Shown: piece by piece, positions 22,889 to 31,220 of the stretch
Layout: every line of letters begins with the position of its first letter
Numbering within the stretch: position 1 is the stretch's first letter
Source of the DNA: an uncultured Lachnospiraceae bacterium
Lineage (GTDB): Bacteria > Bacillota > Clostridia > Lachnospirales > Lachnospiraceae
Assembly (NCBI GenBank): GCA_946411695.1
Contig: CAMKEX010000011.1
Coordinates: forward strand, 1-35,667
Direction: 5' to 3'
Length of the DNA stretch: 35,667 nt
Notes under the pieces: generated by a model
Seen by the model: only the letters and a program-made list of their open reading frames with translations
The model's database searches: none
Told to the model about the DNA's origin: nothing
Program-made: the position numbers and the translations under genes

Positions 22889-25249
22889 TCAGATTCCTTT
22901 TCCAATCATCTTGTAGCTTTCAATATTCGATAATGCCTTTTTCTGGATTACATACTTCCTTTTAGAAAGGTCCAGATCCGGATTCCCATTAAAGAGGTCC
23001 CGTTCATTTACAGGCAGTTTCAGGACAAATTTAAGATCATCGGGCTTTTCATTATCGCCCAGAACCAGTTGGATCTTTTCGTAGTCCTCATAAAAGTATT
23101 CTTGCAGAAGAGGAATGACATTTTTCTCGAAAATGCCTGAAAGGGTCTCTATCGATGGATCATTCATAAGTTTTATGAAAAATGCATGGCCGATTGTGTG
23201 CTCCCGATCAAACAGATACTCAATCCTTTCATTAATCACTTCAAGCATTCGTGCAATATCTACATTTCTCCCATCGATCACAACAGATCCTTTTAAAACG
23301 TTAGAGTCTGGCATCATTTCAACGAAGGAAAACCTTCTGCGAAGGGCTGTGTCCATCAGGGCAATTGATCTGTCCGCCGTGTTCATGGTTCCTAAAATAT
23401 ACACGTTGTCCGGAACAGAGAATGGTTCTCCTGAGTACGGCAGAACGGCACTCATTTCTTCCCTTGCGCCTTCCCGCTTGGTCTCCTCAATCAGAGTAAT
23501 TAGTTCGCCAAATATCTTTGAAATGTTGCCTCTGTTGATTTCATCAATAATCAAAACGCACCGGTTGCTTAACTCTTCAGATCCACCTTCATCAGCGGCT
23601 GATTGTATTCCGTCTGCTTCTTCAATCGCTTTTTCGGCAATTTCAACAATATCCGAAATGCTTATACCAGTAATTAACTGTGGCCCCCGGCGGCGACAAA
23701 TCGCCCTATCTCCAAGCAACGTGTCAAGTACGAAAGTGATTTCCTGGTCATTCCACTTGACTTTGCGCTCCCAGTATCCTTCCTCATTGGGCTGTTTTTC
23801 CTGATATCTTAGATTGTTATCGTCAGCAATGCCAATGTTATTGATTTTTCCATCTAGCCCTGCAAATGACAGAACAATATCGCCCTGTTTCATCCCCTGC
23901 AGGTCTGTGTACTTCGACTCATCATTGTGTTTATTATATATATCCTCAGCTCCTTCAAATCTAAGCACACCAGCTCTGAAACATGCATCTTGTCCGGTGA
24001 CTGTCGAATCTTCCTTAAGCCAGACAAGCCACGCCTTTGTGTCCTCATCGTATGGAATTCTTCCCTCCTGTCCTGCGTTTGCACGCTTGCAGATCCTTTT
24101 GAAGATTCCATCACTCATGACATACTGCAGTTCTCCATTTTGTCCGTTCGTTGCTTTCCCATTTCCAAGAACCGGACGGATTCCCTCGATGAATTCTTCA
24201 TATCCATACGACTGGTGGAATGTAGTGAAGGATATCCTGCCAGCCTTTTCCAATACCCGATAGCGGCGGAGAATCTCCTCAAATGGCTCCTTCTCAACCT
24301 CGGAAACATTCTTTCCTTCGCAGATGGCCACAGCGAAGATGACAGAGTGGTACGTTTTTCCTGTCCCTGGCGGCCCATAGAGTATCTGATTTCGATCATA
24401 CTGTACCATGTCCTCTCTATCCTCAACAAAAAATCCTTCTATTGCCAGCTTTGTGACTGCCCCGAGGACAGGTTCTCTAAGGTGATAGTAATAACACCCC
24501 ACCACTTTGTCGCCTGTCGCCTCTCTGGTAAACAGCACGGGCCAGTACCTGGGGGTTCCGTCTGCCTCAGAAGCATCGCATTTCGTCTCATTAACAATTA
24601 CTGAGCCAAGCTTTGAAAAACTGCTCAAGTAGTATCTAACAGGCTTTCCGTACTTCCGCATTAATTGCCTGCAGGAAGCGCTATTTCCGGGCATCCTGTA
24701 CAAGTCATATAGTGCCTCCACCCAATCTCTCCGCACCAGATTGGCGTTCTGAAATAGTTCAAATAGTTCTTCAGCCGAAAGTTCACGGTGGGGCTCCAGA
24801 GGTATTTCCTGGGTGGGTGAATACTGCACCTGACTGTCCCCGCGCATGTGCGCCAAAAGCAGCCTGTATTCAGTGCCTGAACTGTTCTTCTTACTATCGT
24901 CCTTCTGTATCTCTATCGCGTTATATGTTCCATTTCTTTTCAGGAATGCTTCTGCATCAGAGTCGAGACAAAACGCAGCTCCATCTGGATTATTTGAATT
25001 GGAAATAACCTTTGCCCTGTAATTGTTGTGGTCAAAGATTAGATCAATATCCTGAGAATAATCCTTTCCTTTCTGTATACCATCCCTGACACCGAAAAAC
25101 CTCTGTATTTCCTGCGGAAGGTCAACGCCGTCTGCCTGAAATAGAGAATCTTGTAAACGCAACCGAACCGATTTCTCAGCAGAAACAATCCATGACCGAT
25201 TACTTCCTTGTTTTTCGCCTGAGGAAGATTTATTGTTATTATTTGACAT
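22889..25249 (-). CDS. mcrB: McrB-type AAA+ GTPase with probable EVE-like insertion
   Basis: Seen: 786 residues. An N-terminal domain of about 280 residues of unknown type (probable DNA reader) is followed by Walker A GPPGTGKT near 292, Walker B LIIDEINRG near 565 and the McrB signature MNTADRS near 623, then an arginine-finger type DTALRRRF. Between Walker A and Walker B, around 405-500, lies AWLVWLKED...LQGMKQGDIVLSFAG, which resembles an EVE/PUA-like domain known to bind modified bases. GAGGA lies five bases before the ATG. Known: McrB forms GTP-driven rings and recognises modified cytosine. The second reader-like insertion suggests an altered target choice. It is second in an operon with the DUF2325 gene, mcrC and the 21033-21521 gene. 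Confidence 0.92.
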   Translation of the reverse strand: MSNNNNKSSSGEKQGSNRSWIVSAEKSVRLRLQDSLFQADGVDLPQEIQRFFGVRDGIQKGKDYSQDIDLIFDHNNYRAKVISNSNNPDGAAFCLDSDAEAFLKRNGTYNAIEIQKDDSKKNSSGTEYRLLLAHMRGDSQVQYSPTQEIPLEPHRELSAEELFELFQNANLVRRDWVEALYDLYRMPGNSASCRQLMRKYGKPVRYYLSSFSKLGSVIVNETKCDASEADGTPRYWPVLFTREATGDKVVGCYYYHLREPVLGAVTKLAIEGFFVEDREDMVQYDRNQILYGPPGTGKTYHSVIFAVAICEGKNVSEVEKEPFEEILRRYRVLEKAGRISFTTFHQSYGYEEFIEGIRPVLGNGKATNGQNGELQYVMSDGIFKRICKRANAGQEGRIPYDEDTKAWLVWLKEDSTVTGQDACFRAGVLRFEGAEDIYNKHNDESKYTDLQGMKQGDIVLSFAGLDGKINNIGIADDNNLRYQEKQPNEEGYWERKVKWNDQEITFVLDTLLGDRAICRRRGPQLITGISISDIVEIAEKAIEEADGIQSAADEGGSEELSNRCVLIIDEINRGNISKIFGELITLIEETKREGAREEMSAVLPYSGEPFSVPDNVYILGTMNTADRSIALMDTALRRRFSFVEMMPDSNVLKGSVVIDGRNVDIARMLEVINERIEYLFDREHTIGHAFFIKLMNDPSIETLSGIFEKNVIPLLQEYFYEDYEKIQLVLGDNEKPDDLKFVLKLPVNERDLFNGNPDLDLSKRKYVIQKKALSNIESYKMIGKGI

Positions 25250-25300
25250 AGAAATCCTCTATTCTTCGTATTACCATAAACTCCATACTATACAACCTCC

Positions 25301-28234
25301 TCACCCCATCCTCACGGTCTCGCTGTAGATCTGGCGGACGTTCTTTTCTATGTTGGTGCCATGAAGGTAGTACCAGTCCATTTCGCGCCGGCGCATGAGG
25401 CCGATGAACTTGTAATACAGGGCATGGCTCATAAAATCGGTGAAGAAGTAGATGTGGTCCATGCCCTCGATGGTGTCCAGGCCGAGGTTGTCGGAGGCGG
25501 CGACGAACTTCCATTTTGGGAAGCTCTTGCGGAGGCGCTTCTGCCAGTTTTCGTGGCCGCCGATGATCATGATCTTTTTGTCGGCGATGGCGCGTTTCAT
25601 ACGCTCCAGGAGGACTTGATCTTCCTCTTCCTCCACGTCGTCCTCGGTAATGTTGAAGATGTGATTCCGAAGGGCGGTGAGCTCCTTGCGGCTGGCCTCA
25701 TATTCCGCGCGGCTACTTTCGTAAGCATCGGCTTTTTCACGGGCTTCTTCGTAGAGTGTGCGCTGGCGGATGACAGCCTGTTCCCTGAGAAAAAGGACTT
25801 CGTCTTTTTCCTTCAGCTGCTTCTGCTGGGCGGCAATGATTTCCTGCAGCCTTGCGATCTCGGCATCTTTGTCTGCTGGATCCACAGCGGCGGAAGCGGA
25901 ATGGTCATAATCCCGGCTTTTGATTCCACGCAATGCTCTCTTTGTTTCTTTAGTGCCAGAAAAAGTGATTTCTCCAGCTTTCTGTGCCGTCTCTCTGTCC
26001 CCGGTCGCTTTTCTCCCAGGAACATTTCTTCCAGAAAGATTTCCTTCCGGTCCTTTCTTATTCGGAGAGCCTGCCTTCTCTTTCTTTGACCCGCTGGTTG
26101 CGATGACGGCATTCAGGGAACGCTCTGCATCTGCCATGTCCTTCCTTGCGGCTTCCTGGCTCTTGCCCATGTGGGTGTCGTGCAGCGACTTGCCGATATA
26201 GTGCTCCGGCTCGATGTTTGCAAACTCGATCAGCTCCTGCTCCCGCATCTGGTAGATGTCGGCTATAACTTCGCTAAGGTAGTTGATCATGGCAAGGAGT
26301 ACGACATGCCCGAAACCAGGCAAGTACCCCGGGTAATTCCTTTCCAGCATGAAAAGGGCATGGCTGAGCTCTCTGGGAAGGTTAAATTCCCTCGTCCCGT
26401 AGATGATGGTCTTGAAAATGTCCCTGCTGGACATCACCTGCTGTACCATGTCCTGCGCGAGCTGCAGGGCAACATAGCTCACATCCTTCTGGTATCTGGT
26501 TGGGTCAGCTGTCTCCGGGTAGGCAGCCCGGATCCAGCCCTCCCCTCCCGCCGACAGCTCCTCGACCAGCTGCGCCAGGGTCTTGTCTCCCTCTTTGCCG
26601 ATCACATGGGCATAGTAATTCTCGCTCTGTCTTTTGCGATCCTCATTCATCTCAATGATGTGGAGGTTGCAGGTCTCATCCAGCCGGATCCCCATCACTT
26701 CGCACATAATCGTGATCCGGCTGACGGCAGGATAAATAGACGGTTCATCCAGCCGCTGGACATATTCCGCATGGACGGCGTCTGTCACTTCATATGTGTT
26801 TGTCTGCAGGGCGTGGGGATTCAGGCGCGCCCGTCCAGGTGTGGCAGGAAATGCCGGAATCTGCCCGTCGGTGGAGCCCTGCGTCTGCGCCTCTTCTGGT
26901 TCAGGATCAGCGGCGCCTTTGCCGGCGAAATCTCTGCCGGCGGAGTTTTTTTCAGCAGCGTCTCTCGCTGTAAACTCTTTTTCAGCAGGATCCTGTGGTT
27001 GTGCCTCCTGGGAAACTGAAGGCTGTCTGTCTGCGGAATCCTCTGGCGGTTGGGAAGCCGGCAGTACGGTGGAGTCTTCTGTGGTGCTGCCCTGCAGCAT
27101 CGCGGGTTCTTCTTCCACGATGCTCCCGAACAGCCGGTTGACCTCGATCAGTTCCTCGACACCCTCTTCATTTCTCCCGACGCGGACATAACCTCCCTTT
27201 TGCGCCATCCTGCGGTACTCATAGTGCGCTTCGAGATCCGCCCGGGGGAAACAGTTCATGTTGCCTGGTGTGGCGGCAAGCTCTTTCTCTAACCGATCGC
27301 CCACCGTTCCGGACGTGCCTGTCGCGTGGAGTGTCGCATCCCTGCCCTTTTCGTCGCGCTCCGATTCGTCAAATAGCGTGAGCATGTCATATTCGTTGAC
27401 CGTGCTGTAGCGCTTTAGCCGGTTGTATTCCCGCTTGTAGTAGGTCTTGTAAAGGGCAAGCAGGAAATTCCTGCTGTACTCGCTCCCGAGCCGCATGCAG
27501 TCGACAATCAGGTTCAGGATCTTGTGGTCATAGGAATCCCGCGCGTCCATCTTCCTGTCATTGGGCGTCAGGAAGTTCCGGAAGGTCCCATCCCGGAAGT
27601 ACCACGGTCCGGCATTGTCCTCGTCTGCCGCAGGTCCTTGATCTACCTGTCCAGCATTTTTCTCTGAATCAGTCTGGCCCGCCCTGTCATCCCATTCCCG
27701 GTCCAGCCGCTCCTGTGCCGCCTGGGCGAGGGAAGGATCCTGGATCATCGGTTCATTGCGCAGGAAGTGGCTGGCGATCTCGGGAAAGCTTTTCTTCATG
27801 TCCTCCGTGATAAAGGATGTGATGAAGTTTGCGATCACGCCGTAATCATCCGCCGGCCTCGTGAGATCCATTGAGCCATTTGCTATCGCCCGTTTGACAT
27901 TCTCGTACATCTGGCGGTTCATCTGGTCATCCGTGACAGTCTGATCCGGCATCAATGCCCGCATGCGCCTGTCGGAATCCTCCGACACGTTGGCTCCCTG
28001 GCCTCCAAACATGGGCGTATCCATCAAACCGATGAACCGCTCCATGTCGTCCATGGACATTTTCCCGTCTTCCACGCCAGCCAGGTCCATCATCTCCATC
28101 AGAATCGGAAGGTTGAGCATGTTCGGCATGGAGCCGCCCCGCTCTGCCTCTTTCAAGAGCCTGGCAAGCTCTGCCGCTTCCCTGCTGGAGCCGTTAGATG
28201 ATGACCTTGATGAGCGTTTTCTTCTCTTTGCCAT
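25301..28234 (-). CDS. Large DUF2325 protein with coiled coil
   Basis: Seen: 977 residues. The start is Lys/Arg/Ser rich. A helical N-terminal part (about 20-400) is followed by a low-complexity linker rich in Ala, Glu, Pro and Gln (about 400-500), a second helical domain (about 510-720), another basic linker and a coiled coil (about 770-860). The C-terminal DUF2325 domain starts at KIMIIGGHENW near 886 and has DHIYFFTDFMSHALYYK. Known: DUF2325 is a short domain of unknown role in Firmicutes. The gene is first in the McrBC operon, 51 bp upstream of mcrB, with GAGGA ahead of its start. The design fits a scaffold or sensor feeding the McrBC nuclease; that is inference. Confidence 0.75.
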   Translation of the reverse strand: MAKRRKRSSRSSSNGSSREAAELARLLKEAERGGSMPNMLNLPILMEMMDLAGVEDGKMSMDDMERFIGLMDTPMFGGQGANVSEDSDRRMRALMPDQTVTDDQMNRQMYENVKRAIANGSMDLTRPADDYGVIANFITSFITEDMKKSFPEIASHFLRNEPMIQDPSLAQAAQERLDREWDDRAGQTDSEKNAGQVDQGPAADEDNAGPWYFRDGTFRNFLTPNDRKMDARDSYDHKILNLIVDCMRLGSEYSRNFLLALYKTYYKREYNRLKRYSTVNEYDMLTLFDESERDEKGRDATLHATGTSGTVGDRLEKELAATPGNMNCFPRADLEAHYEYRRMAQKGGYVRVGRNEEGVEELIEVNRLFGSIVEEEPAMLQGSTTEDSTVLPASQPPEDSADRQPSVSQEAQPQDPAEKEFTARDAAEKNSAGRDFAGKGAADPEPEEAQTQGSTDGQIPAFPATPGRARLNPHALQTNTYEVTDAVHAEYVQRLDEPSIYPAVSRITIMCEVMGIRLDETCNLHIIEMNEDRKRQSENYYAHVIGKEGDKTLAQLVEELSAGGEGWIRAAYPETADPTRYQKDVSYVALQLAQDMVQQVMSSRDIFKTIIYGTREFNLPRELSHALFMLERNYPGYLPGFGHVVLLAMINYLSEVIADIYQMREQELIEFANIEPEHYIGKSLHDTHMGKSQEAARKDMADAERSLNAVIATSGSKKEKAGSPNKKGPEGNLSGRNVPGRKATGDRETAQKAGEITFSGTKETKRALRGIKSRDYDHSASAAVDPADKDAEIARLQEIIAAQQKQLKEKDEVLFLREQAVIRQRTLYEEAREKADAYESSRAEYEASRKELTALRNHIFNITEDDVEEEEDQVLLERMKRAIADKKIMIIGGHENWQKRLRKSFPKWKFVAASDNLGLDTIEGMDHIYFFTDFMSHALYYKFIGLMRRREMDWYYLHGTNIEKNVRQIYSETVRMG

Positions 28235-28585
28235 ATTTGCCTATTCCTCTGCAAATGATGTGTTGCACACAGTAATGGAAATGCCATAGTCCGGCATAAG
28301 GTGAGCGGTTTATACCCAAGCTATCCGGCTTTCTGCCGGTCAAACGTAGAATCTCCCGTTCCTCATTTTCCCTCATTCTGGAAAGATTCAGGCCATCCAG
28401 CCGATTTACTCATAACAAATATCCAGAAGAATGCTTCCGCCGGAATCACTAATCGGCTATGTCCATCAGTCTTCTTGGGACAGGTATATTTTAATGTTTT
28501 GCGTTAGGCTATTGTGGTATTCGGTGTCAATATTGTATAGCTTCATTGTCTGTTTGTCGAGATTGCAGATGTTCCCGAACATTGA
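28235..28585. other. Gap between the McrBC operon and the hsdS shuffling cassette
   Basis: About 350 bp without a gene. It should contain the promoter of the minus-strand DUF2325-mcrBC operon, but I see no clear -35/-10 pair. It holds a short relic of the AlkZ-related gene (28317-28352). Short open frames here have no ribosome site and no family character. Confidence 0.5.
28317..28352 (-). pseudogene. Relic of an AlkZ-related gene 3' end
   Basis: This 36-bp stretch is alike at most positions to 5674-5709, the 3' end of the AlkZ-related gene, and encodes EREILRLTGRKP against EREILRLIGKKP there. The similarity stops on both sides. It is probably what remains of a second copy, or a coding end reused by recombination. 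The short length makes chance hard to rule out fully. Confidence 0.4.
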
Positions 28586-28601
28586 TTGAAATCAACTTTT
28601 T

Positions 28602-28618
28602 CTTGGGAACAGCGTAAG
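28602..28618 (+). repeat. hsdS border repeat A, inverted copy
   Basis: CTTGGGAACAGCGTAAG, the reverse complement of the four other copies (30583, 31144, 34962, 35616). It encodes WEQRK at the start of a recognition domain. Confidence 0.85.
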
Positions 28619-29077
28619 TTGTCGGAAGTCCTCACGAGTTATACCGATCCCGTTGAAATTCCGCATACAGGATATGAAAGATTGGGTATCCGTAGCCATG
28701 CCAAAGGAACGTTCCATAGCTATGTTCCAGCGGGACACGAACTGCAAACGGCACAGATGCATAAAGTCGCTTCGGACAAATTCATTGTCAACATTACTTT
28801 TGGATGGGAACATGCGGTTGCTGTAACCGATGAAAACGACGCTGGAAAGCTGGTTTCTCACCGTTTTCCGCAGTTTTCTCTATCAGAAGAATTAGACCCG
28901 AAGTTCCTGAAATATATTATCCTGGATGAGAATTTTCGACATCACCTATGGCTTGCTTCACCTGGCGGTGCTGGCCGAAATAGAGTGCTTAACTTAAACG
29001 AGATGCTACAGTATGAAATCCGCATTCCGAGCGTTCCGGAACAGCGACAAATTGCGGATGTTTTGATAAGACTTGAC

Positions 29078-29100
29078 AACCTTATCACCCTTCATCAGCG
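29078..29100 (+). repeat. hsdS border repeat B, inverted copy
   Basis: A 23-bp block encoding NLITLHQR, opposite in direction to copies at 30104, 30644, 34468 and 35083. Together with repeat A it frames a movable recognition cassette of about 500 bp. Confidence 0.85.
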
Positions 29101-29136
29101 TGAGCAACAGAAGATTAATAAAACGGGAGGTTAAAT

Positions 29137-30069
29137 ATGCTAAATCAGACAAAGAGTACAGATTTATTCTGTGATTATTATAAACAGTGGGTTCAAGTAT
29201 ATAAAGAAGGGGCGATCAGAAAGGTAACTCTTGACAAATACGCCATGACTCAATCATGGTTGGAAAAGTTAATTCCTGAAATAAAAATATGTGAGCTGAC
29301 ACGTATAACCTATCAACAGCTCTTGAACGACTATGCATTAACACACGAGCGTCAAACAACAATGGATTTTCATCATCAATTGAAAGGATCAATATTGGAT
29401 GCGGTTGACGAAGGACTTATAGAAAATGATCCTACACGAAAGGTGATTATTAAAGGGAAGCCTCCGGCGGAAAAAAAAACAAAATATTTAAATCAATTTG
29501 AGCTGCACACGCTGTTAGTGGGTCTTTTACTGGGACGCGAGGTAAGTTGGGATTGGTTTATATTACTTGTGGCGAAAACAGGTATGAGATTCTCAGAAGC
29601 CCTTGCTTTAACACCGAAGGATTTTGACTTCTCACATCAAACGCTATCTATTAGCAAAACATGGGACTATAAAGGGGAAGGTGGATTCCTGCCCACCAAA
29701 AACAAATCGTCGGTCAGAAAAATCCAGATAGATTGGCAGACCGTTGTTCAGTTTTCCGAACTCTTAAAGGAACTTCCTGAGGAGGAACCTATTTTTGTTA
29801 AACCTGGGAAAAAGGTATACAATTCAACAGTGAATGATATTTTGGCAAGGCACTGCAACGAGGTGAATATTCCTATTATCTCTGTCCATGGACTTAGACA
29901 CACACATGCATCGCTGCTGTTATTTGCAGGGGTTTCTATTGCAAGTGTAGCCAGGAGGCTTGGCCATGCCAGTATGACAACAACGCAAAAGACATATCTT
30001 CACATTATTCATGAGCTGGAAAATCAAGATGTGGATATCGTCATGCGTGCTCTGTCAAGCTTAAGCTGA
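29137..30069 (+). CDS. Tyrosine recombinase of the hsdS shuffling locus
   Basis: Seen: 310 residues. The N-terminal SAM-like DNA-binding domain (to about 105) precedes a catalytic domain with Arg near 150 (TGMRFSEAL), HGLRHTHAS near 251-259, LGHAS near 275 and the nucleophile Tyr in KTYLH near 286. This is the complete R-H-R-H-Y set. GGAGG lies just before the ATG, which follows the half-hsdS stop by two bases. The 3' end overlaps the convergent silent hsdS by nine bases. Known: recombinases in this position (for example CreX in pneumococcal type I loci) invert hsdS segments. It belongs to the phage integrase family, but its place between specificity cassettes points to inversion rather than phage integration. 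Confidence 0.9.
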   Translation: MLNQTKSTDLFCDYYKQWVQVYKEGAIRKVTLDKYAMTQSWLEKLIPEIKICELTRITYQQLLNDYALTHERQTTMDFHHQLKGSILDAVDEGLIENDPTRKVIIKGKPPAEKKTKYLNQFELHTLLVGLLLGREVSWDWFILLVAKTGMRFSEALALTPKDFDFSHQTLSISKTWDYKGEGGFLPTKNKSSVRKIQIDWQTVVQFSELLKELPEEEPIFVKPGKKVYNSTVNDILARHCNEVNIPIISVHGLRHTHASLLLFAGVSIASVARRLGHASMTTTQKTYLHIIHELENQDVDIVMRALSSLS

Positions 30070-30103
30070 TATGACAGCCTGATCATCTGTTATTTGTTGC
30101 TCA

Positions 30104-30126
30104 CGCTGATGAAGGGTGATGAGGTT
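30104..30126 (-). repeat. hsdS border repeat B, silent copy domain 2 end
   Basis: CGCTGATGAAGGGTGATGAG plus GTT, same direction as the copies in the expressed hsdS and inverted to 29078-29100. Confidence 0.85.
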
Positions 30127-30582
30127 ATCGAGCTGGCGGAAATAAGCTCCTATTTGAGCCTGTTCGGTTGTCGATTTTGGCATCAAAAGATCAACCTTGC
30201 CTATCTCATCTTTATTGATCTTCTGTGGTATTGCAGTTACCAAAGTTCGATCTTTCAATCCCTTTTTGAATCTCGGGGACTGGATTGCATTACAAAGAAA
30301 ATATGAGTCAATCCCCATAGGCTTGAGTAGAGCCAAACTGACGTAGAACGCCAGTTTTTCAGTGGTTTCTACGACGTTTGGGGTACCTACATCGCCGATT
30401 CTTGTCATCAGAACATCACCGTTCTGAGGGTATACTTTATAGTCCCTCTCGAAGGCCTCTTCTGAGATAAACTTCTGGGATGTGAGAGTTGCAATATTCT
30501 CCACAGAAAGGAACATCACACCGCTATCTGTATAATGCGGGGTTTGATGCACCCCATCGTACACACCTACGACCTCCGACAG

Positions 30583-30599
30583 CTTACGCTGTTCCCAAG
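30583..30599 (-). repeat. hsdS border repeat A, silent copy domain 2 start
   Basis: CTTACGCTGTTCCCAAG, identical to 31144, 34962 and 35616. Confidence 0.85.
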
Positions 30600-30643
30600 A
30601 AATAGTATAATTGGGGCTTTTTGTATTCTTGTAAATATGCTGT

Positions 30644-30666
30644 CGCTGATGAAGGGTGATAAGGTT
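30644..30666 (-). repeat. hsdS border repeat B, silent copy domain 1 end
   Basis: Same 23-bp block with one change (GATAAGG). Confidence 0.85.
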
Positions 30667-31143
30667 ATCAATTTGATGTAAGAAGTTACCAATTTTCTTC
30701 TGTTCCAGATAACCCGGCACTAAAAATGAGTATTCTCCGTACTCTTGAGCATTAACACCCGGTTGTCCGGAACGCTGCGAAGTAGTTTTAATATACTTCT
30801 CATACTGCAAGGATAGCGTGTTCTGGAATACAAATTCCGCGCTATACTCAGGCTTAATTCTTGCCCGGATAAGAAATCCGGCAAAGTACACAAGACCGTC
30901 AGATTCCCTATAAATAAAGGTTTTTCCAACACTTGCACCTGTTCTCGCGAACATCACATCTCCTTCTCGAAGACGATAATTATCCGCCATGGAAAGGTTT
31001 GTATCTGGAGAAGTCAGGTCATCATCTCTGAAGGCGCGCGACACATCGTCAATATCTGTAATACGTAAGTACTTATTCACGCCATCGAATTCTTTTGCTG
31101 CGGCGTTCAGGCCATATTCAAATGACGAGGCGATGTCCTTCAG

Positions 31144-31160
31144 CTTACGCTGTTCCCAAG
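31144..31160 (-). repeat. hsdS border repeat A, silent copy domain 1 start
   Basis: CTTACGCTGTTCCCAAG, directly at the point where the silent copy loses its normal N-terminus. The three silent copies share AAA after the repeat, whereas the two expressed copies continue CATCAGTAAA. Confidence 0.85.
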
Positions 31161-31194
31161 AAAAGCAAAAGAGCCAAGGAAATCCTTGGCTCTC
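31161..31194 (-). terminator. Rho-independent terminator after hsdR
   Basis: A stem of ten pairs (GAGCCAAGGA at 31171-31180 with TCCTTGGCTC at 31183-31192), extended by one pair on the outside. On the minus strand it is followed by TTTTGCTTTT. It ends the hsdS-hsdR transcript 27 bp after the hsdR stop and keeps the silent hsdS copy from being transcribed. Confidence 0.85.
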
Positions 31195-31220
31195 AATAGG
31201 CTCACGCTGTAAGCGATCAT

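Larger units (their letters stand above)
28586..29134 (+). pseudogene. hsdS: Silent half hsdS (one target-recognition domain), inverted
   Basis: Seen: 182 codons with one recognition domain framed by FSWEQRKLSEV at the start and RLDNLITLHQREQQ at the end, the conserved borders of each half of a type I specificity protein. It is on the plus strand, opposite to the expressed hsdS. It has only a TTG as possible start, with no good ribosome site. Its stop is two bases before the recombinase ATG. Known: in phase-variable type I systems such half genes are donors whose domain is swapped into the expressed gene by inversion at the border repeats. Its domain differs from the four others in the window. 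Confidence 0.85.
30061..31160 (-). pseudogene. hsdS: Silent two-domain hsdS copy without a start
   Basis: Seen: an open frame with two recognition domains. The first follows WEQRKLKDIASSFEYG (from 31160) and the second follows SWEQRKLSEVVGVYDG (from about 30600). Each ends in NLITLHQR. The first about 20 residues of a normal HsdS are absent. In-frame codons between the hsdR stop and WEQRKL include no ATG, GTG or TTG, and a strong terminator lies in that gap. So it is neither transcribed nor translated properly as it stands and serves as a store of two domains. A GTG at 31080 would cut into the first domain. It overlaps the recombinase gene by nine bases at its 3' end. Confidence 0.88.

Noticed and set aside
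28194-28376. 60-codon frame on the minus strand including EREILRLTGRKP
   Set aside because: Only the short relic resembles a known gene; the rest overlaps the DUF2325 start region and has no family character.
29137-30069. Prophage or integrative element integrase
   Set aside because: There are no phage or conjugation genes nearby; the gene is locked between hsdS cassettes with inverted borders, which points to an hsdS invertase.
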